Assembly (NCBI GenBank): GCA_030765055.1
Contig: CM060947.1
Span: 263,584,603 to 263,648,602, forward strand
DNA: 64,000 nt
DNA from: Mantis religiosa
Taxonomy: Eukaryota > Arthropoda > Insecta > Mantodea > Mantidae
Direction: 5' to 3'
The translations under genes were made by a program, and so were the position numbers. Of this stretch, positions 46,600 through 58,578 are shown one piece after another (the stretch's first letter is position 1; every line of letters begins with the position of its first letter). The notes below the pieces were generated by a model, which did no database searches, had not been told where the DNA came from, and saw only the letters and a program-made list of their open reading frames with translations.

Positions 46600-48972
46600 T
46601 GTAATCCCTGCAACACTCTCTTGTTACCACAATCCGAAAGTGTATTCTCTGTACAAGAATAGAGAAAGTCATGTATATAAAACATTTGACTATCACTTTA
46701 AGTTTACTGTATTCCCTTGTTACTACAATAAGATAATGTTTATCTTGATGTAGATAGAGCAATAAGTGTTTGTACAAGAGTAGAGAAAGTCATGTATATA
46801 AAACATTTGACTATCACTTTAAGTTTACTGTATTCCCTTGTAACTACAATAAGATAATGTTTATCTTGAAGTAGATAGAGCAATAAGTGTTTGTACAAGA
46901 GTAGAGCAAGTCATGTATATAAAACATTTGACTATCACTTTAAGTTTACTGTATTCCCTTGTAACTACAATAAGATAATGTTTATCTTGAAGTAGATAGA
47001 GCAATAAGTGTTTGTACAAGAGTAGAGAAAGTCATGTATATAAAACATTTGACTATCACTTAAAGTCTACTGTATTCCCTTGTAACTACAATAAGATAAT
47101 GTTTATATTGAAGTAGATAGAGCAATAAGTCTTTGTTCAACAGTAGAGAAAGTCATGTATATAAAACATTTGACGATCACTTAAAGTCTACTGTATTCCC
47201 TTGTTACTACAATAAGATAATGTTTATCTTGGAGTAAATAGAGCAATAAGTGTTTGTACAAGAGTAGAGAAAGTCATGTATATAAAACATTTGACTATCA
47301 CTTAAAGTCTACTGTATTCCCTTGTAACTACAATAAGATAATGCTTATCTTGAAGTTGATTGAGCAATAAGTGTCTGTACAAGATTGGAGAAAGTCATGT
47401 ATATAAAACATTTGACTATCACTTAAAGTCTACTGTATTCCCTTGTTACTACAATAAGATAATGTTTATCTTGGAGTAAATAGAGCAATAAGTGTTTGTA
47501 CAAGAGTAGAGAAAGTCATGTATATAAAACATTTGACTATCACTTAAAGTCTACTGTATTCCCTTGTAGCTACAATAAGATAATGCTTATCTTGAAGTTG
47601 ATTGAGCAATAAGTGTCTGTACAAGATTGGAGAAAGTCATGTATATAAAACATTTGACTATCACTTAAAGTCTACTGTATTCCCTTGTAACTACAATAAG
47701 ATAATGTTTATCTTGAAGTAGATTGAGCAATAAGTGTTTGTACAAGAGTAGAGAAAGTCATGTATATAAAACATTTGACTATCACTTAAAGTCTACTGTA
47801 TTCCCTTGTAACTACAATAAGATAATGTTTATCTTGAAGTAGATAGAGCAATAAGTGTTTGTACAAGAGTGGAGAAAGTCATGTATATAAAACATTTGAC
47901 TATCACTTAAAGTCTACTGTATTCCCTTGTAACTACAATAAGATAATGTTTATCTTGAAGTAGATAGAGCAATAAGTGTTTGTACAAGAGTAGAGAAAGT
48001 CATGTATATAAAACATTTGACTATCACTTAAAGTCTACTGTATTCCCTTGTAACTACAATAAGATAATGTTTATCTTGAAGTAGATAGAGCAATAAGTGT
48101 TTGTACAAGAGTGGAGAAAGTCATGTATATAAAACATTTGACTATCACTTAAAGTCTACTGTATTCCCTTGTAACTACAATAAGGTAATGTTTATCTTGA
48201 AGTAGATAGAGCAATAAGTGTTTGTACAAGAGTAGAGAAAGTCATGTATATAAAACATTTGACTATCACTTAAAGTCTACTGTATTCCCTTGTAACTACA
48301 ATAAGATAATGTTTATCTTGAAGTAGATAGAGCAATAAGTGTTTGTACAAGAGTGGAGAAGGTCATGTATATAAAACATTTGATTATTACTTAATTTCTA
48401 CTGTATTCCCTTGTAACTACAATAAGATAATGTTTATCTTGAAGTAGTTGGAGCAATAAGTGTTTGTACAAGAGTAGAGAAAGTCATGTGTATAAAACAT
48501 TTGACTATCACTTAAAGTCTGCTGTATTCCCTTGTAACTACAATAAGATAATGTTTATCTTGAAGTAGTTAGAGCAATAAGTGTTTGTACAAGAGTAGAG
48601 AAGGTCATGTATATAACACATTTGACTATCACTTAAAGTCTGCTGTATTCCCTTGTAACTACAATAAGATAATGTTTATCTTGAAGTAGTTGGAGCAATA
48701 AGTGTTTGTACAAGAGTAGAGAAAGTCATGTGTATAAAACATTTGACTATCACTTAAAGTCTGCTGTATTCCCTTGTAACTACAATAAGATAATGTTTAT
48801 CTTGAAGTAGTTAGAGCAATAAGTGTTTGTACAAGAGTAGAGAAGGTCATGTATATAAAACATTTGACTATCACTTAAAGTCTACTGTATTCCCTTGTAA
48901 GTACAATAAGATAGTGTTTATCTTGAAGTAGATAGAGTAATTAATGTTTGTACGAGGGTGGAGAAAGTCATG
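46600..48972. repeat. 121 bp minisatellite, about 19.5 copies
   Basis: The marker GTCATGTATATAAAACATTT recurs every 121 bp from 46668 to 48846, and its truncated last copy is at 48967, where CATGTATT switches to unrelated sequence. Dimeric sub-repeats are visible: the TTGGAGTAAATAG and GAAGTTGATTGAG variants alternate at 47.2-47.6 kb, and the AGTAGTTGGAG and AGTAGTTAGAG variants alternate at 48.4-48.8 kb. A 44 bp stretch of the unit also occurs singly at 56385-56428. The array lies in the presumed intron of the Ig gene. Confidence 0.95.
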
Positions 48973-49010
48973 TATTTTCCTTGAAATTTCCCTACCTACG
49001 CACTTTGTTT

Positions 49011-49099
49011 TCGGGCAGGCAGACCTGCCTGATGATGGGAGAGATGCACTCTCCCGAAACGTTGATATATAATTATCTTTTCACCAGGCTAGCTGCCCG
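49011..49099 (+). ncRNA. hammerhead ribozyme-like fold (Penelope-type LTR relic)
   Basis: The core CTGATGA (49029-49035) is followed by a perfect 7 bp stem II, GGGAGAG with CTCTCCC (49037-49043, 49049-49055, loop ATGCA), and then GAAA (49056-49059). Outer arms form a long stem I with an internal loop: CGGGCAG (49012-49018) with CTGCCCG (49093-49099), and CCTG (49024-49027) with CAGG (49085-49088). This is a type I hammerhead layout, which is known in Penelope-like elements. The stem III closure and the UH cleavage site look degraded, and T49036 is extra relative to the canonical core. Activity is doubtful. Confidence 0.6.
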
Positions 49100-49149
49100 C
49101 ATTCTTTGCCTGGAAAGCTTAAGGTCTTATTTCCCTACGCACTGTTTTT

Positions 49150-50090
49150 GATGTATTGAAATTTATCCTTTATTTTCTGTAATGCATGTAGATAATAGAA
49201 GAATTAGCTACATAGCCAATAATTTATTAGTAAACTATGGTTGCTGCACACAATACAAAAGGGGAATGATGTGAAACGTAATTAATTATTAAATTAATTA
49301 ATGAGGTAATAAGCCTAGGGCTCAATAACTTGAGGGAGTTGTGTCCCCAGGTAATTCACCATTAGTGCGTTACCACTGGCAGTTTTATCGTGACACTTGC
49401 ACAGCATTTCCCTACAGCGTTGCTGCGAATGACTTGTTATGAATTATTAATTAATGATGTTTATAACGTTCACCACATGGATACCAATCTCTGACAGGTA
49501 CCACGTGCAATTCGACATCCAGATTTGATTCTAAACAAGGCAAAATTCATTTAAAAATTGATGTTATTTGCTACTTACAGTACGTGGAGGGTGTTTTCAA
49601 CAATTCAATACAATTACACGGCATTACGTCATTCCTGTACAGCAGTTAAATCTCTTTGAATGGACGGATTCGAAACAAGTTAAGATGTAAGCACCGTGAT
49701 GCACTTACAAAGTGTAAAATTAATATTTAATGTGTTAAAGTTTTATAAAGAATTCTAGTGTGAAGGTCTAATTGGTGCATTAAATGAAGCGACAGCGTTA
49801 GCATTGAAAGAACTGCAACTAAAATGGCGAAAGGGTTCAAAATTCAAAGTTTATGTAAGAAAAACTTTCAACATCGCCGACATCCAAAAAGGATTGAATT
49901 CGAAAACTGAAAATGAAAAATGCAAATGAGTTTGAAGACTGAATTGTAAGCAAAATTTCCCTCGAGTATTACGAGCACTACGTAACTGTTGTTAAGCAAA
50001 ATATCCGGTTTGAAGGTAGAAAAACATATTGTGGAGAATACTTCAAGAAATGGGATATCGATTTATTAAAGGAAAAATACACGTCGTGTT
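49150..50090. other. unannotated stretch, probably intronic
   Basis: AATTAATTATTAAATTAATTAATGA near 49280-49304 and a related motif near 49442-49459 form AT-rich inverted repeats that might mark a small MITE. No gene seen. Confidence 0.3.
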
Positions 50091-53000
50091 ACATACGCTG
50101 TACTGATGGTCAGACTGTACTGTAATATATTCCCGTCTTCTCTGATCTCTCTAAAGCGAGCGATCTCCCATAACAACTGTACTCATTTGTCTGACAGGTA
50201 ATACGTACACTGTACTGATGGTCAGACTGTACTGTAATATATTCCCGTCTTCTCTGATCTCTCTAAACCGAGCGATCTCCCATAATAACTGTACTCATTC
50301 GTCAGACAGGTAATACGTACACTGTACTGATGGTCAGACTGTACTGTACTATATTCCCCTTCTTCTCTGCTCTCTCCAAACCGAGCGATCTCCCATAACA
50401 ACTGTACTCATTCGTCAGACAGGTAATACGTACGCTGTACTGATGGTCAGACTGTACTGTACTATATTCCCTTCTTCTCTGCTCTCTCCAAACCGAGCGA
50501 TCTCCCATAACAACTGTACTCATTCGTCAGACAGGTAATACGTACACTGTACTGATGGTCAGACTGTACTGTACTCTATTCCCTTCTTCTCTGCTCTCTC
50601 CAAACCGAGCGATCTCCAATAGCAACTGTACTCATTCGTCAGACAGGTAATACGTACACTGTACTGATGGTCAGAGTGTACTGTACTATATTCCCTTCTT
50701 CTCTGCTCTCTCCAAACCGAGCGATCTCCAATAGCAACTGTACTCATTCGTCAGACAGGTAATACGTACACTGTACTGATGGTCAGACTGTACTGTACTC
50801 TATTCCCTTCTTCTCTGCTCTCTCCAAACCGAGCGATCTCCAATAGCAACTGTACTCATTCGTCAGACAGGTAATACGTACACTGTACTGATGGTCAGAG
50901 TGTACTGTACTATATTCCCTTCTTCTCTGCTCTCTCCAAACCGAGCGATCTCCCATAACAACTGTACTCATTCGTCAGACAGGTAATACGTACACTGTAC
51001 TGAAGGTCAGACTGTACTGTACTCTATTCCCTTCTTCTCTGCTCTCTCCAAACCGAGCGATCTCCAATAGCAACTGTACTCATTCGTCAGACAGGTAATA
51101 CGTACACTGTACTGATGGTCAGAGTGTACTGTACTATATTCCCTTCTTCTCTGCTCTCTCCAAACCGAGCGATCTCCAATAGCAACTGTACTCATTCGTC
51201 AGACAGGTAATACGTACACAGTACTGATGGTCAGACTGTACTGTACTCTATTCCCTTCTTCTCTGCTCTCTCCAAACCGAGCGATCTCCAATTGCAACTG
51301 TACTCATTCGTCAGACAGGTAATACGTACACTGTACTGATGGTCAGAGTGTACTGTACTATATTCCCTTCTTCTCTGCTCTCTCCAAACCCAGCGATCTC
51401 CCATAACAACTGTACTCATTCGTCAGACAGGTAATACGTACACTGTACTGATGGTCAGAGTGTACTGTACTACATTCCCTTCTTCTCTGCTCTCTCCAAA
51501 CCGCGCGATCTCCCATAACAACTGTACTCATTCGTTGGATAGGTAATATGTACGCTGTGCTGATGGTCAGACTGTACTGTACTATATTGCCGTCTTCTCT
51601 GATCTCTCTAAACCGAGCGATCTCTCATAACAACTTTACTCATTCGTCAGACAGGTAATACGTACACTGTACTGATGGTCAGACTGTACTGTACTATATT
51701 CCCGTCTTCTCTGATCTCTCTAAACCGAGCGATCTCTCATAACAACTTTACTCATTCGTCAGACAGGTAATACGTACACTGTACTGATGTCCAGACTGTG
51801 TTGTACTATATTCCCGTCTTCTCTGATCTCTCTAAACCGAGCGATCTCTCATAACAACTTTACTCATTCGTCAGACAGGTAATACGTACACTGTACTGAT
51901 GGCCAGACTGTGTTGTACTATATTCCCGTCTTCTCTGATCTCTCTAACTGAGCGAATTTCCCATAACAACTGTACACATTCGTCAGACAGGTAATACCTA
52001 CACTGTACTGATGGTCAGACTGTACTGTACTATATTCCCGTCTTCTATGCTCTCTCCAAACCGAGCGATCTCCCATAAAAACTGTACATATTCCTCAGAC
52101 AGGTAATACGTACACCGTACTGATGGTCAGACTGTACTGTACTATATTCCCGTCTTCTATGCTCTCTCCAAACCGAGCGATCTCCCATAACAACTGTACT
52201 CATTCGTCAGACAGGTAATACGTACGCTGTGTTGATGGTGAGACTGTACTGTACTATATTCCCGTCTTCTCTGATCTCTCTAAACCGAGCGATCTCTCAT
52301 AACAACTTGACTCATTCGTCAGACAGGTAATACGTACGCTGTGCTGATGGTCAGACTGTACTGTACTATATTGCCGTCTTCTCTGATCTCTCTAAACCGA
52401 GCGATCTCTCATAACAACTTGACTCATTCGTCAGACAGGTAATACGTACCTTGTGTTGATGGTCAGACTGTACTGTACTATATTCCCGTCTTCTCTGATC
52501 TCTCTATACCGAGCGATCTCCCATAACAACTGTACTCATTCGTCAGACAGGTAATACGTACGCTGTGCTGATGGTCAGACTGTACTGTACTATATTCCCG
52601 TCTTCTCTGATCTCTCTAAGCCGAGCGATCTCTCATAAAAACAGTACTCATTCGTCAGACAGGTAATACGTATGCTGTACTGATGGTCACACTGTACTGT
52701 ACTATATTCCCGTCTTCTCTGATCTCTCTAAGCCGAGCGATCTCTCTTAAAAGCAGTACCTTCGTCAGACAGGTAATACGTACGCTGTACTGATGGTCAG
52801 TCTGTACTGTACTATATTCCCGTCTTCTCTGATCTCTCTAAACCAAGCGATCTCCCATAACAACTGTACTCATTCGTCAGACAGGTAATACGTACAGTGT
52901 ACTGATGGTCAGACTGTACGGTACCTTAATCCCGTCTTCCCTGATCTCTCTAAACCAAGCGATCTCTCATAACAACTTTACTCATTCGTCAGACAGGTAA

Positions 53001-55392
53001 TACGTACACTGTACTGATGGTCAGACTGTACTGTACTATATTCCCGTCTTCTCTGATCTCTCTAAACCGAGCGATCTCCCATAACAGCTGTACTCATTCG
53101 TCAAACAGGTAATACATAGGCTGTACTGATGGTCAGACTGTACTGTACTATATTGCCGTCTTCTCTGATCTCTCTAAACCGAGCGACCTCCTATAACAAC
53201 TGTACTCATTCGTCAGTCAGGTAATACGTACTCTGTACTGATGGTCAGACTGTACTGTACTATATTGCCGTCTTCTCTGATCTCTCTAAACCGAGCGATC
53301 TCCTATAACAACTGTACTCATTCGTCAGACAGGTATTACGTACACTGTACTGATGGTCAGACTGTACTGTACTCTATTCCCTTCTTCTCTGATCTCTCTA
53401 AACCGAGCGATCGCTCATAAAAACAGTACTCATTCGTCAGACAGGTAATACGTACTCTGTACTGATGGTCAGACTGTACTGTACTATATTGCCGTCTTCT
53501 CTGATCTCTCTAAACCGAGCGATCTCCTATAACAACTGTACTCATTCGTCAGACAGGTAATACGTACGCTGTACTGATGGTCAGTCTGTACTGTACTATA
53601 TTCCCATCTTCTCTGATCTCTCTAAACCGAGCGATCTCCCATAACAACTGTACTCATTCGTCAGACAGGTAATACGTACACTGTACTGATGGTCAGACTG
53701 TACTGTACTATATTCCCGTCTTCTCTGATCTCTCTAAACCGAGCGATCTCCCATAACAACTGTACTCATTCGTCAGACAGGTAATACGTACGCTGTACTG
53801 ATGGTCAGACTGTACTGTACTATATTGCCGTCTTCTCTGATCTCTCTAAACCGAGCGATCTCCTATAACAACTGTACTCATTCGTCAGACAGGTAATACG
53901 TACACTGTACTGATGGTCAGACTGTACTGTACTATATTCCCGTCTTCTCTGATCTCTCTAAACCGAGCGATCTCCCATAACAACTGTACTCATTCGTCAG
54001 ACAGGTAATACGTACACTGTACTGATGGTCAGACTGTACTGTACTATATTCCCGTCTTCTCTGATCTCTCTAAACCGAGCGATCTCCCATAACAACTGTA
54101 CTCATTCGTCAGACAGGTAATACGTACACTGTATTGATGGTCAGACTGTACTGTACTATATTCCCGTCTTCTCTGATCTCTCTAAACCGAGCGATCTCCC
54201 ATAACAACTGTACTCATTCGTCAGACAGGTAAAACGTACGCTGTATTGATGGTCAGACTGTACTGTACTATATTCCCGTCTTCTCTGATCTCTCTAAACC
54301 GAGCGATCTCCCATAACAACTGTACTCATTCGTCAGACAGGTAAAACGTACGCTGTATTGATGGTCAGACTGTACTGTACTATATTCCCATCTTCTCTGA
54401 TCTCTCTAAACCGAGCGATCTCCCATAACAACTGTACTCATTCGTCAGACAGGTAATACGTACGCTGTACTGATGGTCAGTCTGTACTGTACTATATTCC
54501 CGTCTTCTCTGATCTCTCTAAACCGAGCGATCTCCTATAACAACTGTACTCATTCGTCAGACAGGTAATACGTACGCTGTACTGATGGTCAGTCTGTACT
54601 GTACTATATTCCCGTCTTCTCTGATCTCTCTAAACCGAGCGATCTCCTATAACAACTGTACTCATTCGTCAGACAGGTAATACGTACGCTGTACTGATGG
54701 TCAGTCTGTACTGTACTATATTCCCGTCTTCTCTGATCTCTCTAAACCGAGCGATCTCCCATAACAACTGTACTCATTCGTCAGACAGGTAATACGTACG
54801 CTGTACTGATGGTCAGACTGTACTGTACTATATTCCCGTCTTCTCTGATCTCTCTAAACCGAGCGATCTCCTATAACAACTGTACTCATTCGTCAGACAG
54901 GTAAAACGTACGCTGTACTGATGGTCAGACTGTACTGTACTATATTCCCGTCTTCTCTGCTCTCTCTAAACCGAGCGATCTCCCATAACAACTGTACTCA
55001 TTCGTCAGACAGGTAATACGTACGCTGTACTGATGGTCAGTCTGTACTGTACTATATTCCCGTCTTCTCTGATCTCTCTAAACCGAGCGATCTCCCATAA
55101 CAACTGTACTCATTCGTCAGACAGGTAATACGTACGCTGTACTGATGGTCAGACTGTACTGTACTATATTCCCGTCTTCTCTGATCTCTCTAAACCGAGC
55201 GATCTCCTATAACAACTGTACTCATTCGTCAGACAGGTAAAACGTACGCTGTACTGATGGTCAGACTGTACTGTACTATATTCCCGTCTTCTCTGCTCTC
55301 TCTAAACCGAGCGATCTCCCATAACAACTTTACTCATTCGTCAGACAGGTAATACGTACGCTGTACTGATAGTTAGACTGTACTGTACTATG
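50090..55392. repeat. 112 bp minisatellite, about 47 copies
   Basis: GTACTGATGGTCAG recurs every 112 bp from 50100 to 55364. Two unit types occur in blocks: CCCGTCTTCTCTGATCTCTC at both ends of the array and CCTTCTTCTCTGCTCTCTCC at about 50.34-51.53 kb. Within the latter, 50.55-51.44 kb shows a 224 bp dimer (CAGACTG/CTCTATT alternating with CAGAGTG/CTATATT). The repeated 62-73-codon minus-strand frames are by-products. The array lies in the presumed Ig-gene intron. Confidence 0.97.
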
Positions 55393-55902
55393 CAATATCT
55401 TCCAAAGGTTTAATTGCAAATGAGTTTTTGTGATATAATCCCATAATGGATGAATAGCCGTAGCGAGACATCTGCAGGGAAACTCGAAAATCATTTTTGT
55501 GCCAATGTATTGCAATTTATTCACATTGCATTACTTCCCCTATCGAGTTTAGTCCATTATTAATATATTTGATCGCACAGTATATTAGTATCGCTTCAAA
55601 AGCATCTGACTGCTTCAGTTGGTAAATACACGGCTATGGATAAATTACGGACCTTAAATTCGCTTAAGACAGAATTTTGTTAACGATAAAATTTGCTTCT
55701 TGTAGGTTCATATGCCTTAATTGTCCTAAGTCAGTTGTAATATAAAAGTTGTAAAGTAACCACATGAAAATGCCTTATATGCTCTTTGTGTTTCTATTTT
55801 CCACCATCCTGTTCGTGTTTTGAATGTTTATATTCTTAACCTCAAAATGAAATACAATTTGGAGCTTTCTTATTTATCCAGTTTTAGCTGTTCATGTATA
55901 TC
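55393..55902. other. unannotated stretch, probably intronic
   Basis: Nothing recognised. Confidence 0.25.
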
Positions 55903-56262
55903 TTACAATCACTAGGACTACATTAAAAATAGTATTATATTTATTGTAGTTTTAACATTTAGTAAAGAAATGTACAGCTAGAACTTGTATTCATTCAGTA
56001 ATTAACAAATATTTTCCTATATGTTCACATTCTACTGACAATACATTCGTCAATGTAGCTTTCTGAAATGAAAATAAAATTAACCTAGAAACGACTAGCC
56101 AACATCGATTGTCTCGTATTAGCAGCCGGCCTTTGTCTAAATAGCTCTATGTTCCAGAAAATAACATTACAAATAGCTTTACTATTTTATTATAGTTTAA
56201 TTAACATTTAGTAAGTCTTTTTAATGATTAGAGTAGGTGTGGGATAAAACATTGTACGGTAC
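55903..56262 (+). repeat. dispersed repeat family X, copy 3
   Basis: About 90% identical to 33241-33600. It ends roughly 190 bp from the Ig exon's splice donor. Confidence 0.72.
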
Positions 56263-56384
56263 AAGACTTATTTATACACTCGCGGAAGTTAACAAACCTT
56301 CCACTCGTCGATGAAATACGTCTTGATTCACTATTAACAGAAATAACTATAACCAATTTTTTGCATTCTCTAAAACAGAGAACA

Positions 56385-56428
56385 GTAGAGAGTGTCATGT
56401 ATATAAAACATATGGCTATCACTTGTTT
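56385..56428 (+). repeat. single copy of the 121 bp array's core
   Basis: 44 bp (CAGTAGAGAGTGTCATGTAT and onward) match the 121 bp unit with 4-5 mismatches. It starts 27 bp inside the intron from the Ig exon donor on the minus strand. Confidence 0.6.
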
Positions 56429-56455
56429 CGAAGTGACTTGTCTTGTAATACTTAC

Positions 56456-56602
56456 ATCTGACGTTAAGAAAATATCCAATGGAACTATATTCTCCAAGGA
56501 GATGTCTACTTGTACACTTGTACCAGCCACTGTGTTCTCTGCGGATGGCGCTGAAGTTGAGGAATCCGTCACCAGACTGAGCCACTGGTGGGGCACCATC
56601 AT
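56456..56602 (-). CDS. immunoglobulin half-domain exon (partial gene)
   Basis: A 147 nt exon has acceptor TTTTTGTTTCAG|AT at 56603/56602 and donor GTCAGAT|GTAAGT at 56456/56455, phase 1 at both ends. It encodes the C-terminal half of an Ig domain: DGAPPVAQSGDGFLNFSAIR, then REHSGWYKC with the F-strand Cys, and ends GYFLNVR. Splicing to 37429 gives a Tyr codon at the join and continues into an acidic linker and the next Ig domain, so the two exons are very likely consecutive. The exon with the first half of this domain was not found in the window. Apparent ATG-initiated frames across it are not the true start. Confidence 0.8.
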
Positions 56603-56940
56603 CTGAAACAAAAAATATTGGACAATGTAAGACTAAGTCAATCTAGAAAGGTATACTCATAGCTCAAAGACCGCATGTTGGACTTTCCTTAGCTATATTC
56701 AACAATATTATCTCACTCTAAAGCCCTTTGAAAAATATACGCTCTTACATGGTTTAAGTTTTGAGTAATTGTATTTTGTACCATCTTTTGTTGACGCTGA
56801 TGTCTAGAAAAAGAAATACCGCAGTCGTCATCAAAACTTGTTTCCGAGATTTCATCGGAAATGTACGTTTTGGGACATTCTGAATTTCCAAATCATATTT
56901 TTAGGAAAAGAATCATGTAAGCCGACCCAAGAGTAAGATT
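56603..56940. other. unannotated stretch, probably intronic
   Basis: Upstream flank of the Ig exon; no further exon recognised. Confidence 0.3.
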
Positions 56941-56956
56941 GTGGGTGTATGTGTGT

Positions 56957-57032
<76 letters not shown>
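56941..57032. repeat. (GT)n microsatellite
   Basis: About 45 GT units with two early A interruptions. Confidence 0.97.
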
Positions 57033-57034
<2 letters not shown>

Positions 57035-57229
57035 TTATGTAAACATCAAAACCCAAAAACAAAAGTTACTTAAATTCACCATAATGTATATTCAGGTATA
57101 TTAAAATTATCGAGAACATTTCCAGGACCAAAATGGGAAATATTTAAAACTCTTTATTTTCCCAACAATGTTTGTCGTTAGTTTTATAAAGCGCCTATAT
57201 GTATAGTATGCGTTCATGAAAAATTAAAT

Positions 57230-57870
57230 TTATACCCTGAATAAAATAAACTGTAGGGATGACTCCGCGACAGTCCCAGAAAACTGAAAGCATGACTTTC
57301 CCAGGTGACTTTTGCAACTTTGCCTTTTTGGGAGTAGAGGAATCTGCATGTTTTCATTCCATGCTCATGGTTTTTGTCTCTGGATCGTATTGATAGATCC
57401 AGGATTCATCGATGACTAGCAGACGATCAAAAAGTCATCTTCATGCAGCATCAACATCTGTCTTGGAAGGTCACGTCGTGTTTGTTTTGGAAAGAGGTTA
57501 GCAAACGTGGAACCCACCGTGCAGACACCTTAGACATGTGCAGTTCGTCCACACACTACCATAACTAAGATGTGTCTCATTCATGATCATTTGGATCGTT
57601 GCTCGTCTGTCTTCCAGTATTAAACACTCCACTTTCTTCACTGTGACAGCCGATGGTCTACCAGCTCTTGGCTCATCTGTCAGGGACATGTGACCAGTTT
57701 GAAAATTCCTTTTCTACCTTACAATAGTGTCATACGATGGACAATCATTTCCATAAACAGTCGTCATGTCATCATGGATATCCCGGGCAGTTTTTCCTTC
57801 AAATGCAGGAACTTGATCACACTACTAGTCTCAATTTTCTCCAACTTACACCGTAGTCACTTCTAGCACT
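57230..57870 (-). pseudogene. mariner-like transposase relic, second lineage
   Basis: Minus-strand pieces in order are GKTARDIHDDMTTVYG (57800), SYDTIVR and MSLTDEPRAGRPSAVT (57690-57640, the DNA-binding half), EDRRATIQMIMNETHLSYGS (57610), LPRQMLMLHEDD near 57450, and WKHADSS- and KVMLSVFWDCRGV-like remnants near 57350-57250. This is the layout of an irritans/mauritiana-type mariner. Several stops and frame changes are present and the catalytic C-terminus is lost. Confidence 0.75.
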
Positions 57871-58077
57871 CAGTGTAGAAAAACAAAAGGGCTCAAATCA
57901 TTGAAACTGCCAACATTATGTTCCGAGGGATTGGTGATGACGCTGAAGAATTTTCATCACTTTAGCATAAAAACTCCCGGGTGATTATTAAAACTTTTGA
58001 TGCAAGTTCCTTTCACATCAATTGCTTATACACTGGAAAAGGTTGCTGCACGCAGTCGCTAGTTTGGTGCAGCTTAT
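57871..58077. other. spacer
   Basis: Presumably the 5' end of the mariner relic; no TIR confirmed. Confidence 0.25.
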
Positions 58078-58571
58078 TGTAACTTTGTGTGTTCGTGAAA
58101 TTAAAAGTCCAATTGCACAACTCAAATATGTTCTTTATTTCCACCGAATTACAGTCGGAACACTTGCCGATTACACAGAATTACGTAATGCACACAATTA
58201 CAATTCTCCAGTTCGTCTATCACAAGTCCACTGTATGCTCACAGTTACGTACAACTCCTCTGATGCACGTTCACAGGCTTCTGGTCTGTTACCTCACACA
58301 GCGCTCCTCACGGCTGCTCGCCAAGAACTGAACTATTCTCCGGCCCGGCGCGTCGTTTATATAAGACCAACTGACCTATATAGAAAGTTCCGGGTTAGAT
58401 GCAATATCCCGACTGTTCCAGGCGTCGAAGGGAGGGGAAGGAGGTGGCCAGCGATCAGTGACACTTTCCTCACCATCCCCTTCAGTGAACACTACAAGAT
58501 AAATGGGTAGGCGTGGGCTGAATGCTCCCCTCTTGCCCTACTGCCGGTCGGTTCTATCGGGAGTTCCGACG
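58078..58571 (-). mobile_element. solo LTR (copy A, minus)
   Basis: About 494 bp. On the minus strand it has a TATATAAA box (58357-58364), an AATAAA signal (58134-58139) and the 3' terminus TTTCACGAACACACAAAGTTACA, shown here only to identify the end. The 3' third matches 59990-60453 in inverse orientation (GAATTACGTAATGCACACAATTAC-type block). No internal gag/pol sequence and no clear TSD were found. The 162-codon plus-strand frame across it is spurious. Confidence 0.72.
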
Positions 58572-58578
58572 TTCGGGT

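Noticed and set aside
50302..51419. Series of similar 62-73-codon minus-strand frames beginning MSTV
   Set aside because: They recur at 224 bp because two 112 bp repeats are read together; the frame changes between units and no signal or domain is present.
46600..55392. Regularly spaced repeats that might suggest CRISPR arrays
   Set aside because: Whole units repeat without unique spacers, units are over 100 bp, and the context is animal intron.
58022..58510. 162-codon plus-strand open frame
   Set aside because: It lies antisense across an LTR with its own TATA and poly(A) signals; no domain.
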